Source: Streptomyces iconiensis (GTDB lineage: Bacteria > Actinomycetota > Actinomycetes > Streptomycetales > Streptomycetaceae). From it: a DNA stretch of 64,000 nt. The translations under genes were made by a program, and so were the position numbers. Under the pieces are notes generated by a model. It did not search any database and was not told the origin of the DNA. It was given only the letters and a program-made list of their open reading frames with translations. Shown piece after piece: positions 18,824 to 27,976 of this stretch; the stretch's first letter is position 1; each line of letters begins with the position of its first letter. Location: NCBI RefSeq assembly GCF_028657195.3, contig NZ_JANCPR020000021.1:62001-126000 (forward strand). Direction: 5' to 3'.

Positions 18824-19927
18824 TCAGCCCTCGACCGGCACAGGCGTGCGCTCACCACGCGCGCTGGGCACAGAGTCCCCGGTCGCGGGACTTCCCCAGA
18901 CCGCCAACCCACTCAGAGCCGCCTCGGACGGCTTGCTCCCCGTGTCGAAGGCGGCGCGGAGGATGTGGGCAGCGAGGCGGGGTGGAACGGCGTTGCCGAT
19001 CTGCTGGGCGACGTCACGGCCGCTCCACGGATAGTCGATCGGGAACGTTTGTAGGCGCCCTGCCTCGGAATGGTCGAAGCGTGGCAGCTCCGTGCCATCC
19101 GGGGCGACGACTCGGTTGCGGGAGATCTTCCCGGTGACTGTCGCGGAAGGCTCGTCGGAGCGTCGACGACCTCTGGCCTTGGGATCTCCACCAGTGCCGT
19201 AGTTAGAGATCACGACAAACGGGCTGGGGCGAGAAAGCACGTCCGCCATGGTCACCCATGGGGACAGCAAGCTGTCTCCGTGCTCGTGTGGGACGCCCTT
19301 GCGATAGGGACGGTGCGTGGGCTTCGGTAGCTCGACGGCCCAGGGCGTGCGCCTGGCGATCAAGACCGCACGTTTGCGCGTCTGTGGCACTCCGAATTGT
19401 TCCGTGCGCAGGATGCCGCAGTCGACCGAGTAACCCTCGACCGTCAGCGTCTTGGCCACGGCTTCCCACACGGGAAGCACAGCAGGCACCTGCTCCAGCA
19501 CAATCGCCCTGTACGGGCGCTCAAGATCGTCGATGGCTTCCAGCGCCCACCTCAGCGGCTCCAGGACGAGCCCCGTGCGCTCGTCCTTCAGCCTCGCCAG
19601 ATCCTTCTTGATCGCTTCGCGGTCTTCGCGCGCAGCCATGCGCTGGACGAACGAGAGCACGTCGTCCAATGCCTTGCGCCCGGCTCCCTGCCCGGCGACC
19701 GTGTACGTCTGACACGGTGGGCCTCCCGCGAGCACATCCGCATCGGGGAAGTGGGCCGGCCCCCATTCACGTACGTCCCCCTCGATCGTCTCCAGACCGG
19801 CCGCACGGCGCGTGGCACACGCGTTGGGGTCCCATTCGAGACCCACCGCTGGAATCCCGAGCTTCTGTGCCGCTACGTCCAGCCCCCCAGGCCCGGCGAA
19901 CAGGTCTACGATCTTGACGGGGTGCAC
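18824..19927 (-). CDS. C5-cytosine DNA methyltransferase, canonical motifs
   Basis: About 367 aa from a GTG at 19927 (GGGAG upstream); an in-frame ATG at 19993 would add 22 unconserved residues. Motif I is VDLFAGPGGLDVAA, motif IV is GGPPCQTYTVAG with the catalytic Cys, motif VI-like is VLEQVP, motif VIII is FGVPQTRKRAVLIA and motif X is QQIGNAVPPRLA. It should methylate cytosine in a double-stranded target; specificity cannot be read from sequence. It is convergent with vsr and next to a decayed NaeI-like endonuclease, an arrangement like a small type II restriction-modification cassette. It could also serve as the host-marking methylase (DrmMII-like role) for the adjoining DrmAB cluster. 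Confidence 0.9.
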   Translation of the reverse strand: MHPVKIVDLFAGPGGLDVAAQKLGIPAVGLEWDPNACATRRAAGLETIEGDVREWGPAHFPDADVLAGGPPCQTYTVAGQGAGRKALDDVLSFVQRMAAREDREAIKKDLARLKDERTGLVLEPLRWALEAIDDLERPYRAIVLEQVPAVLPVWEAVAKTLTVEGYSVDCGILRTEQFGVPQTRKRAVLIARRTPWAVELPKPTHRPYRKGVPHEHGDSLLSPWVTMADVLSRPSPFVVISNYGTGGDPKARGRRRSDEPSATVTGKISRNRVVAPDGTELPRFDHSEAGRLQTFPIDYPWSGRDVAQQIGNAVPPRLAAHILRAAFDTGSKPSEAALSGLAVWGSPATGDSVPSARGERTPVPVEG

Positions 19928-20125
19928 GTGGTCTCCCGGGGTCGGACTGCCACTGAACCAAGTCGGAGTGCGGGCACCCGACGACGGCATCACCGGCGTA
20001 TCTGTTCTTGAAATCGCTTGTCAGCGGTCACACAGGCTACCTGGCCTGCTGTTGGTGTATGCGCGGCATTGCTGAGGCGTAGGCGGAACCCGCGACGGGC
20101 TGGGCACCAAAGGCTCGGACGTCCG

Positions 20126-20910
20126 TCAGTACGGAGCCAAGACGCTCGCAGCAGGCTCCGTCTCTTCAGAGAGGACGTAATCCTGCTCGCTGATCGCGAT
20201 CGATCGGCGCGGATCGTCATCACTGGGTGCCGCGAGCTGCGCTACCACCCACGAACCTCGACGAGGCGCCGGGATTCCCAGAGCTTCGGCCATGGCCCGA
20301 TGCTCCCGACCGTGCCCGAGGACGACGATCCCCCCACCGCCGAGGCGTTGGGGCAGCCGCGCGTCCCGCGCACGCTTGGTCCGTCCTCCCGCCGGGCCAC
20401 CGTCAACACGATCGTGCGGTCGACCAGGCTGCCCTCCGGCCGGCCATCTTTCGTTTGCCGGAACGCGACTCTGCAGAAGAGCTCGTCTATGCGCAGCAGG
20501 CCGACGCGGAATCTGGGGCGGTGGTCCTCCCCGCCCACATGAGCAGGCACACGTGCCTCACGGCCTCGCGGGGATCGTCCACGTTCTGCGGGTGGTGAAT
20601 CACGCGTCGACCTCGTGACCCATGATGTCGTAATCCATGGACGGACCGTCGTCGAGTTAGAAGGCGGGCCGGACGATGATCTTCGCTTTCGTGCCCAGGT
20701 ATGTCTTCCCCGTCTTCTGCCGCGACGTCACGTCGAACCTGCCTGTCCGTTGCCTGTCGAGAACCTCGTCGATGGACTGCCGCAGCGCAGCACCGAAACG
20801 TGCCTCCATGTCGATTTGCTCATGGAGCCACGCGGAGACCTGGCTCAGTGCGTGATCCTCCGATTCGCTCGACGTGGGATTCGCATCGCTCGTGGGGAAG
20901 ACGAAGGTTA
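20126..20910 (-). pseudogene. Decayed NaeI-family type II restriction endonuclease
   Basis: Read on the minus strand, fragments in several frames reconstruct a NaeI-like protein. The order is ALSQVSAWLHEQIDMEARFG, then QRTGRFDVTSRQKTGKTYLG, then MDYDIMGHEVDA (the NaeI-type catalytic segment), EAVRHVCLLMW, FRVGLLRIDELFCRVAFRQ, and finally IVVLGHGREHRAMAEALGIP near the C-terminus. There are in-frame stops at 20657-20659 (TAA) and 20600-20602 (TGA, just after the GHEVD motif where the catalytic Lys should be), plus at least two frameshifts. The gene is clearly dead. The family assignment rests on recognised motif order, not a search. Confidence 0.6.
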
Positions 20911-21028
20911 ATACCAGGACAAAACGTCGAATTGGTCGAGCCGGTGCGAACCAAATAGCTCAGCGTTTGTCAGTGGTGCGCGCTACGTTGGCGTACGCAA
21001 GCAGGGACAGTCGTTCGGGGAGGGCTCC

Positions 21029-21838
21029 GTGGGTTCGCTGGTCGCCGGCACGACAGCGGGAGAGGTGCTGACTCACTTCTTGGTTTCGCAAGCTGCGCAA
21101 AGCGCCTACGAGTCCTGGCGTGAGGATGAACGGTACAAATCGGATGTAGTCCCCTGTGTGCTCGCGCATAAGACGCGCGTTGCTTATCGACTCATCCCGG
21201 ATGATGTGGAACGTGCGTGCCAGGCCACTAAGAAACCCGGCGGACATGCCCTGGGCTGGGTGAAGAAGGCCGACGCCGACCGTGTGCCTGCCATCGCCGA
21301 CTGGAACCCGCCGTTCGCCTTCGGGTACCTGTTCCATCGCATGCTGGAGACGGGCGGACGCATCCCTGAATGGCGGGATGTCTCCAGGTACATCAGTAAC
21401 CATCCTGACGGCGTGCATGTCCTCGGTTCCGCGATACGCCGGGCCCACGCGGACCACGACGCGACGTATGGGCGGCAGCTCGTGGAGGACGCGATCCAGT
21501 GGCGCCTCGGCAACGCCTACTACTCCTTCCTACGGGAGTTGCACGTCCTGTCGCACCTCCGTGCTCGCGGGCTGGACGCTCAAGTGCATCCGCTCGCGGA
21601 TGCCTTGTTCCGAGTCGACGCCTGGTGCGGCAACCGAGTGCTGTGCTTGTACATCGGCAACAAGGCCTACCGAAACGAGCACGAGGGGCGGAAGAAGGAA
21701 GCCGTCGCGATCCTGGGTGCGCAGAACTTCGAATTCGACGTGATCAACCTTCCGCCCGCGACCACGTACGGAGAGGTCCATCTGCCGACCACAAGTGACA
21801 TTGAGGAACACCTGCGGAGACTCCTGGCCTCGGGGTAG
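21029..21838 (+). CDS. Unrecognised 269-aa protein, possible nuclease
   Basis: GTG start at 21029 preceded by GGGGAGGGCTCC. The N-terminal half is helical (GEVLTHFLVSQAAQSAYESW) with a Trp/Phe-rich middle (WNPPFAFGYLFHRMLETG). The C-terminal third has alternating strands with D-x-W-x-G and K residues: ADALFRVDAWCGNRVLCLYI, then GNKAYRN. This spacing is reminiscent of PD-(D/E)XK-type nuclease cores, but I cannot confirm it. Situated next to dcm, vsr and a dead restriction enzyme, a restriction-linked role is plausible. No membrane segment or signal peptide. Confidence 0.6.
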   Translation: MGSLVAGTTAGEVLTHFLVSQAAQSAYESWREDERYKSDVVPCVLAHKTRVAYRLIPDDVERACQATKKPGGHALGWVKKADADRVPAIADWNPPFAFGYLFHRMLETGGRIPEWRDVSRYISNHPDGVHVLGSAIRRAHADHDATYGRQLVEDAIQWRLGNAYYSFLRELHVLSHLRARGLDAQVHPLADALFRVDAWCGNRVLCLYIGNKAYRNEHEGRKKEAVAILGAQNFEFDVINLPPATTYGEVHLPTTSDIEEHLRRLLASG

Positions 21839-21939
21839 AAGGGTGCCGATGGGGTGGCGCCTCGACTCTTGGTGAGCCCGGACCATCGACTTCAATCTGG
21901 TGTGTTCCTGACGGTTCGAGCGCGAGAAGGTACCCGAAC

Positions 21940-22140
21940 GTGCTGCGTGAACCCGTGGCACTTACCGTCGACGACGAGGGCCGTGTCTCGCTGCCCATCG
22001 GGCTGCTCGTCGAGTCCGGCCTCTCGCCGGACGCCCATGTGCTCGCCTACAGCCTTGGCGACGCAATGTACATTGCCCATATTTGGTTGAAGAAGATCAA
22101 GAGCATTGGTGAATCTACGACCACGGCTCCTTCTCGATAG
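21940..22140 (+). pseudogene. Truncated AbrB/SpoVT-like gene
   Basis: It begins LREPVALTVDDEGRVSLPIG and continues LLVESGLSPDAHVLAYSLGD, the swapped-hairpin AbrB fold seen in small antitoxin-like DNA-binding proteins. After ~45 residues the similarity stops and the frame continues as unrelated sequence (IAHIWLKKIKS), where RHS-derived DNA begins on the other strand. It is probably cut by the rearrangement that brought the RHS relic next to it. Confidence 0.45.
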
Positions 22141-23098
22141 GCCATCGGTAGACCGGTGTGGGAGTTCTTCCCGAGAGAGGAGAGCGTGGAGTTGGGGGTC
22201 TGATTCTCTGGCCTGAAGGTTTCCACCGGAGGAACCGATGGGCTTCCGGGGCCGCGGTGCGCAACCCTCGCATGGTGTCCAGAGAATTCGTCCGGGAGCG
22301 CGGGATGGCCCGAGCCCCACCAGAAGTAGGCCTGTCCTCCCAAGGTGGTTGAGGATTGAGAGCCGGCGTCGTCGTATGGCGCGAGTCCGAGCGGATCCGC
22401 CCAGGCATACGGATTCTCGACGTATGCGATTGGGTTGGGTGCTGGGGCCAGGCCGAGTGGAGCAGGGGAAAGGTGTCGAGCCGTCGCGGGGTCGTAGTGC
22501 CGACGTTGGTAATGGAGATCTGTCTCGGGCCGTAGTACTGGCCTGAGAAGCGGAGTGGGCTGTATGTCGTGCTGTCCGCCAGCCAGGTTGTTGTGCCCCC
22601 AGAGCGTGGAGCGGGCGTGGCAGGCTATGCTTCCCGACTCGTCGATCAGTTCTGTCGGTGTGCCGACCAGGTTGGTGACGATCGCGTAGAAACGCGAGTC
22701 GATTTCCTGTTGTGTCGCCTCGTTGGTGAGGCGTTGCGTCTGGGCCAAGGATACGAAGCCGTCGTGGTCCCAGGTAAGGGTTATCGGGTGGGGGAGAGAC
22801 CCGGCGCCTTGCGTCGTCTCCTCGATGAGTTTCGGGCCGTCCCAGGTGAAGTCAACCCCATCGCTCTCCGACTCCTTGGTGATGCGGCGGCCCAAGGGGG
22901 CGCAGGCGTAGCGCCATTCAGTGCCGTCCGGGGTGGTGACCTTTGGGAGGCGGTCTTCCGCATTCAACCTCATAGCGCCAGGTGTCGGGTTTCTTGGAGA
23001 GACGGGGTTTGCGGCGGTGTGTGATGCGCCCCGCCTCGTAGTGTTCGTAGTGGACGCGGCCCGCCGTGCGGATCGCCGTGCCCTCGTACGTCCCGGGC

Positions 23099-24947
23099 CT
23101 AGCTTGACTCTGTCGGGGATCTTGGGGATTCCCGGCGGGGCAGCCTGGTCAACGGGCATGCTCGGCGCTGTTCAAGGACCGACGCAGTTGTCGAGGTGCC
23201 CGTTGTCTCTTCGCCCCCGTTCCGGTGAGCAGGTCCCGCCTCTGACTGCGCAGATCGCGCGGGCGAGCAACCCGGGCGGCACGACGGCGATATGGGTGCG
23301 CGACCGCCTCGACGGTCTGTGGTGCGACGAGGATTTCGTCGACTGGTACCCGTGTGACGGGCGTCCGGGGCTCTCGCCCGCTCAGCTGGCCACCGTCTGT
23401 GTGCTGCAGTTCCTGCTCGGCCTGTCGGACCGGCAAGCCGCCGAGGCGGTCGGATGCCGCATCGACTTCAAGTACGCCATGGCCATGGAGCTGGACGATC
23501 CCGGGTTCCACCACAGCGTGCTGGCCGACTTCCGTGACCGTCTCGCCGAAGACGACCGTGCTGACGGCCTCCTCGATCTCGCGCTCGCGCGTCTCAAGGA
23601 GGCCGGGCTGGTGCGCGAGCGCACCACGCAGCGTACCGACTCCACCCATGTCCTGGCCGCGGTGCGTGACCTGACCCGCATGGAGCTGATCACCGAGGCC
23701 GTCCGCGCCGCACTCGAAGAAGTCGCCGGTTCTTCCCCGCACCTGCTCGACGGACTGGTTGACGAGGACCGGGGGCTCCGCTGCGGCCGGCCGGTCCGTC
23801 TGGGCAAGAACCCCACCAAGCCCAAGACCAGGATCCTGGCCACCGGTGATGACGCCGTCCGGCTCCTGGAACACCTCGACCGGCACGGAGCAGACCGCGC
23901 GTCCGGTCCTCGCATCCAGGCCCTGCGTCAGATCATGGTGCAGAACTACCACCGTGACGAGGCAGGGCACCTGCTCTGGCGCACCGCTGAGAAGGAAGGC
24001 GGGCCCGGACTGCCGCCCTCGTCCCGGGCGATCGTCTCTCCCTACGACACCACGGCCCGCTACGCACGGCACGGACACATCATCAGCTGGAAGGGGTTCG
24101 CCGCTCACCTGACCGAGGCCTGCGCTCCCGACGGCCCCAATGTGATCACGGACGTGGCCACCACAGCGGCCACCACCCACGACAGCCAGGTCCTGCCCGG
24201 CATCCACACCCGCCTGGCGCGTCGCGGGCTGCTGCCCGCCGAGCACCTGGTCGACGCCGGCTACACCTCCCTGCCCCACCTGGAACAAGCCGCCCGTGAT
24301 CACCAGGTCACCGTCTCCGGGCCGCTGCGGAGCAACCCCACCCGCCAGCACCGCCGGAACGAGGGTTTCGCCCGGGACGACTTCCACATCGACTACGACC
24401 GTCAGCAGGTCACCTGCCCGAAGGGGCAGGTCAGCGCGGGCCGGCACGGCCCCTATCCGACCTCCTCGCCTACTGCGGCCCCGCTGATCGTGGCCCGGTT
24501 CGCCAAGAGCCAGTGCCGTCCCTGCCCGGCCCGCGCCCAGTGCACCAGCACCGCCGACAGCGCCCGCACCGTGGGCTTTCCCCCGCGAGAACTCCGTGAC
24601 CTGCAACTCCACGTCCGTACCGAGCAGCAGACACCCGAGTGGAAGACCCGCTACGCGGTCCGCTCCGGAGTGGAGGGCACGGTCAACGAGTTCGCCCACG
24701 GGCACGGCATGCGGCGCTGCCGCTACCGGGGACAGGGGAAGGCACGTATCCAGCACGTCCTGACGGCCATCGCCGTCAACATCGAGCGACTCAGCGGACT
24801 GCCCCCGGCCGAGGAAACCCTCATGCCCCGACGACCGACCTCCTTCCAGAACTACCTCGACCAGCGCGAGATACCCCGGCTGAAGTCCTGGCGAACCCTG
24901 GGCACCTGACCTCGGAAACCCCAAGATCCCCGACAGAATCAAGTTAG
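23099..24947 (+). mobile_element. IS1182-type insertion sequence
   Basis: Terminal inverted repeats of about 32 bp, 29 matching, lie at 23099-23130 and 24916-24947 (shared core CTGTCGGGGATCTTGGGG). They enclose a single intact transposase gene. A TAG trinucleotide is present at both junctions (within the repeats as drawn). Removing the element with one TAG restores the RHS reading frame, indicating precise insertion. Confidence 0.85.
23158..24909 (+). CDS. IS1182-family DDE transposase
   Basis: About 583 aa from the ATG at 23158; the frame is open further upstream but that part would include the inverted repeat. The N-terminal region includes SDRQAAEAVGCRIDFKYAMA typical of the family. DDE residues are plausibly in RTDSTHVLAAVR, in VITDVATTAATTHDSQ with VDAGYTS, and in RSGVEGTVNEFAHGHGMRRC. 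A CRPCPARAQC cysteine pair lies before the last motif. The reading frame is intact, so the element may still be mobile. Confidence 0.9.
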   Translation: MLGAVQGPTQLSRCPLSLRPRSGEQVPPLTAQIARASNPGGTTAIWVRDRLDGLWCDEDFVDWYPCDGRPGLSPAQLATVCVLQFLLGLSDRQAAEAVGCRIDFKYAMAMELDDPGFHHSVLADFRDRLAEDDRADGLLDLALARLKEAGLVRERTTQRTDSTHVLAAVRDLTRMELITEAVRAALEEVAGSSPHLLDGLVDEDRGLRCGRPVRLGKNPTKPKTRILATGDDAVRLLEHLDRHGADRASGPRIQALRQIMVQNYHRDEAGHLLWRTAEKEGGPGLPPSSRAIVSPYDTTARYARHGHIISWKGFAAHLTEACAPDGPNVITDVATTAATTHDSQVLPGIHTRLARRGLLPAEHLVDAGYTSLPHLEQAARDHQVTVSGPLRSNPTRQHRRNEGFARDDFHIDYDRQQVTCPKGQVSAGRHGPYPTSSPTAAPLIVARFAKSQCRPCPARAQCTSTADSARTVGFPPRELRDLQLHVRTEQQTPEWKTRYAVRSGVEGTVNEFAHGHGMRRCRYRGQGKARIQHVLTAIAVNIERLSGLPPAEETLMPRRPTSFQNYLDQREIPRLKSWRTLGT

Positions 24948-25216
24948 TGCTTCCGGTGACGCCTGCTGCTGTGGCCAACTCGCCTCTGTCTGGTTGCCTG
25001 CCTCGTCGTAGACGTAGCGCTCCGTCCAGCCGCGGGCGTCGACCGCTCAGGCGTTTTGGGGATCTTCGGCAAGACCCTACGTCGGTAAGTAGGTGACTGG
25101 TAAAGGTGCCTGGCACGCAAAGCGACGCTCCGGAGCAATACGGTAGAAGGTGCCTCGTCCCAACAGGCGGGGCGCCTTCGAGCGGTGCTGACCAGTGGAA
25201 GGGGAGAGGCCATCTC

Positions 25217-25789
25217 ATGGCTATACCCAAGTTGGTGTTGCGGTGGATCACTTCACTTGTGCCCCCGTTCGCAGCGTACTTCCTCATCGTTGTGCCGTGG
25301 GTCTATGGATGGGAAACCACAGCGGCCTTGGCCTGGTCCGCAGGAGCATGCATTTCGATCACAGCCCTGTTAGCCCTGCTGCACCGTTCAATTGGGCTGC
25401 CCATTCCTTTGCTCCACTCGGCGTGGCCGCCCAGCGATACGCATGAATATTTGTCCGCTGATGAGAGCCAGAAAATGGTGTTCCCCGTTCGGCGTCGCGT
25501 GAGTGGCCTCCCGTACTTCATGCTGGAGCCAGGCTTCGTCGTGGTGTTGACGGGGGATCAGGTGATGGCGTTCAGCTGTCACAGAGGCACCGGGCGGATC
25601 AAAGAGAGGCTCTGGGCCGAAGAAGACCTGGAACTCTCACTCAAGGAACACCATCTGGAGCTGCTGCCCGGTGCCGAGGCAAGGATTCCCCTGGTGACAT
25701 CAACCGCCTACAGGGCGGATGTGGAGTACTGGGTTGAGCGCCTGCGCGACCAACGCTGTGGTGGGCGTGGCCGGTGTGGGACCGAGTAA
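25217..25789 (+). CDS. Small membrane protein of unknown function
   Basis: 190 aa; ATG at 25217 preceded by AAGGGGAGAGG. Two hydrophobic helices lie near the N-terminus (YFLIVVPWVYGWETTAALAW and SITALLALLH). A soluble C-terminal domain follows, with a beta-rich VVVLTGDQVMAFSC stretch and an acidic helical tail. I recognise no family. It stands alone between the RHS relic and a second small membrane ORF. Confidence 0.55.
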   Translation: MAIPKLVLRWITSLVPPFAAYFLIVVPWVYGWETTAALAWSAGACISITALLALLHRSIGLPIPLLHSAWPPSDTHEYLSADESQKMVFPVRRRVSGLPYFMLEPGFVVVLTGDQVMAFSCHRGTGRIKERLWAEEDLELSLKEHHLELLPGAEARIPLVTSTAYRADVEYWVERLRDQRCGGRGRCGTE

Positions 25790-25895
25790 ATTCACGTCTA
25801 TGGCGAGCAAGGGCCGACGCTAACAAGGCCGAAAGGGAAGGGCTGGGCGCTCGGAAGGGGTATGTTCCGAGCACCCAGCCCGCTTCGTATGCACT

Positions 25896-26288
25896 TTGAA
25901 GGACACCGCATTGGCCAGGCATGTGAGTCCGCCTGTGCGGCTGTTGGAGCCGTTCTGGAGGTTCGCGGTACCCATCCTTTCCTGGGGCGGCGCACTCCTC
26001 GCCGCGAGGTGGCATTGCCCGGTGCCAGTCACCATCGGAATTGCTTTCGCCGCGACCCTCTTCACGGGTGCGTTGATTTTCGCCGTGCCATGCGGATGGT
26101 TGTGCCCCCGTGACCAGGCAGTGAAGGGCCGCGTGCCACCCGTCAGACCCGGACATACACGAACTGCAGCCCAGCGTGTGTGGGGGCTGAGGGCCAGCGC
26201 GCCGCGCGTCGAACGCTTTGTCTCGCCCCGCCCCGCAGGGCATGGCCAGTCTCACCGCGGAAGGACACCACGGGATTCATGGGGGTGA
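25896..26288 (+). CDS. Doubtful small membrane ORF
   Basis: 130 codons from a TTG at 25896. Residues ~20-65 are hydrophobic (ILSWGGALLAARWHC and VTIGIAFAATLFTGALIF), consistent with two membrane helices, which argues for coding. The remainder (HTRTAAQRVW onward) is low quality and may lie beyond the true end or a frameshift. No homologue recognised. Confidence 0.3.
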   Translation: MKDTALARHVSPPVRLLEPFWRFAVPILSWGGALLAARWHCPVPVTIGIAFAATLFTGALIFAVPCGWLCPRDQAVKGRVPPVRPGHTRTAAQRVWGLRASAPRVERFVSPRPAGHGQSHRGRTPRDSWG

Positions 26289-26487
26289 CCGTGGGAATCT
26301 CGGTGGCCCGTGCGGGTACAGCACGGGCCAACGTCCTGAGGCCGTAGGTGTGCCGGGTTCACCCGATGCCGTGCGCACCCGCCGCAGCACCCTGTTTCAG
26401 GGGGCTGTCGTGGCCGACGCCAGTATGCGGTGCTCGCGCTCCGAAGTTTTCGGGGCGCGAGCACGGGAGCGGTGAGGTGTGTGGGTG

Positions 26488-27550
26488 TCAGCGGTGTTCG
26501 GCTGGTACGGGCTGACGAGTTGAGGTCGCTCCCTTCTGGATGTTTGGTCCCGAGGAGTTGTACTGGAAGCGGCGCGGTGTCTCGTTCACCTGGCGGGCGT
26601 GTCCCTGGGCGACGAGTTTGGGTAGGGCGTTGGCGATTGCGCTGGAGGAGCGTCCTACGGCCCGGCTGATGCCGGTTGCGGTGAACTCCTTCTCGGGGTG
26701 TGCCTGGAGATGGACCAACACGATCTCTTGCAGCCCTCCGGGGTGCAGCCTGTTGCCGTCGGTCGCGAAGCGGGCGGCGCTGCGGTTGCCCGCACAGGGT
26801 GCAGCATTCGCCCGGCTCGGGCGACGCGAGAGCCGCCGGAGCCGAGCCGGGAGCGGCGGGGGCAGGGGGACTCGGCTCGGTGTCGGACGTCCCGGCAGCC
26901 GGGGCGCTGGGTGTGGGGGCCGGGGGCGTCCGCTCGGTACTGGATCGAGTTCCCAGGTCCGGGTTGGGCGCCTGCTCGCGTCGGGCCGCTTCGGTTTCCT
27001 GGTCGGTCAAGGCCGAAGCGGGGGTGGTTTCAGCGCCGGTGGCGTTCCCGCTGTCCTTGGGCGGCAGGTTCGCTTGCTCTGCGTCTGATACCTCCTCGAT
27101 GGGAACGGCGCGTGCGTCCGGTCCATGCTGCCGGGATGCGTCCTGTGCGAGGGCGTGCTTCTGGTTTTCCGGGGCGGTCTCGGTGCCGCTGCCTTTCAGG
27201 GCGGAGCCGTAGTCCTCGGACAGCTCGTCGTGGCTGTCGCGGTCCGGGGAGGGGTGGGTGGCCCCCGGGGCGTTGTGGGGGAGGGCGTGCCAGAGGTCGG
27301 GGGTGGATTTCTTGCCGGGGCCGTTCTCGCCCCGGTCGCGCACGGCCAGGTGACGTGATTCCAGGAGGGTGAGGGCTTTGCTGGTGGTGGAGCGGCCGAG
27401 TCCGGCGGACTGGGCGAGGGCGGCGGCTGTGGAGCCGGGGTTCGCCCGGAGTGTGTCGAGGATGGCGGTGTGGGTGGCGCTCAGTGTGTCGGATGTGGTG
27501 TCGGATGTGGTGTCGGGTGGCAGCGGGGGGCGGGTGTGCTGGTGTGACAT
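26488..27550 (-). pseudogene. MarR/winged-helix regulator, two HTH domains, frameshifted
   Basis: The first frame starts MSHQHTRPPLPPDTTSDTTS and contains a winged helix (AALAQSAGLGRSTTSKALTL) followed by a long Pro/Ala-rich linker. A second winged helix follows in another frame: LQEIVLVHLQAHPEKEFTAT, then GISRAVGRSSSAIANALPKL, VAQGHARQVNETPRRFQY, stop at 26488. The frames change near 26.79 kb around a CxxC-like segment. The second frame is well conserved in style, so this is a single two-HTH protein broken by one indel (or a sequencing error). Such proteins are often encoded by actinomycete integrative elements. Confidence 0.65.
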
Positions 27551-27976
27551 GAGAGGACCTCAAACCGTTGTGCTGCGGTGTGGTTGGGGTCCCCGGCCGG
27601 GGTGCGCGGCGCGCGGGGCGTGCAGCGCATGGTCAGCGGGTCGCGTGTACGGCGCGGTGGTGCCCGCCGACGACCATGGACGCTCGACATTCACGACAAG
27701 TCAAGCGGCCCCCCGTTGGGCCGTTATGGCTGGTCACGAGGTGTTTCGAGAACTGCCACGTGAGCGGTTTGCGTCCCGGCGTACTGATGCGTGAGTTCGC
27801 CCGCACGACCCCGCGCTGCGGGTCAGCCCGGCCGGTCTGTCGCCGTGCCGTCAGTCGGCCTATGGGCGATCCGCTGGCCGATCTGCCGCCCGCGCGTTCC
27901 GATCGGTGTCGCCGCCCAGGTCAGCGCGCTTATGCGAGCGATCCCCTGCGTGCCCGCCTCGCGGTATGTCGTTGTC

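Larger units (their letters stand above)
22141..25045 (-). pseudogene. RHS/YD-repeat gene relic interrupted by an IS
   Basis: On the minus strand, RHS repeats are recognisable on both sides of the IS. Upstream is ARGWTERYVYDEAGNQTEAS (24.97-25.04 kb). Downstream are GTYEGTAIRTAGRVHYEHYE, KVTTPDGTEWRYACAPLGRR, LHYQRRHYDPATARHLSPAP and LGLAPAPNPIAYVENPYAWA. The last is the RHS core that precedes a polymorphic toxin tip. Joining the flanks at the IS restores the frame VTGSTRPGTYEGTAI. Beyond that there are at least two frameshifts and the 5' part is missing, so it is dead. The sequence after the core is not recognisable as a toxin. Confidence 0.75.
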
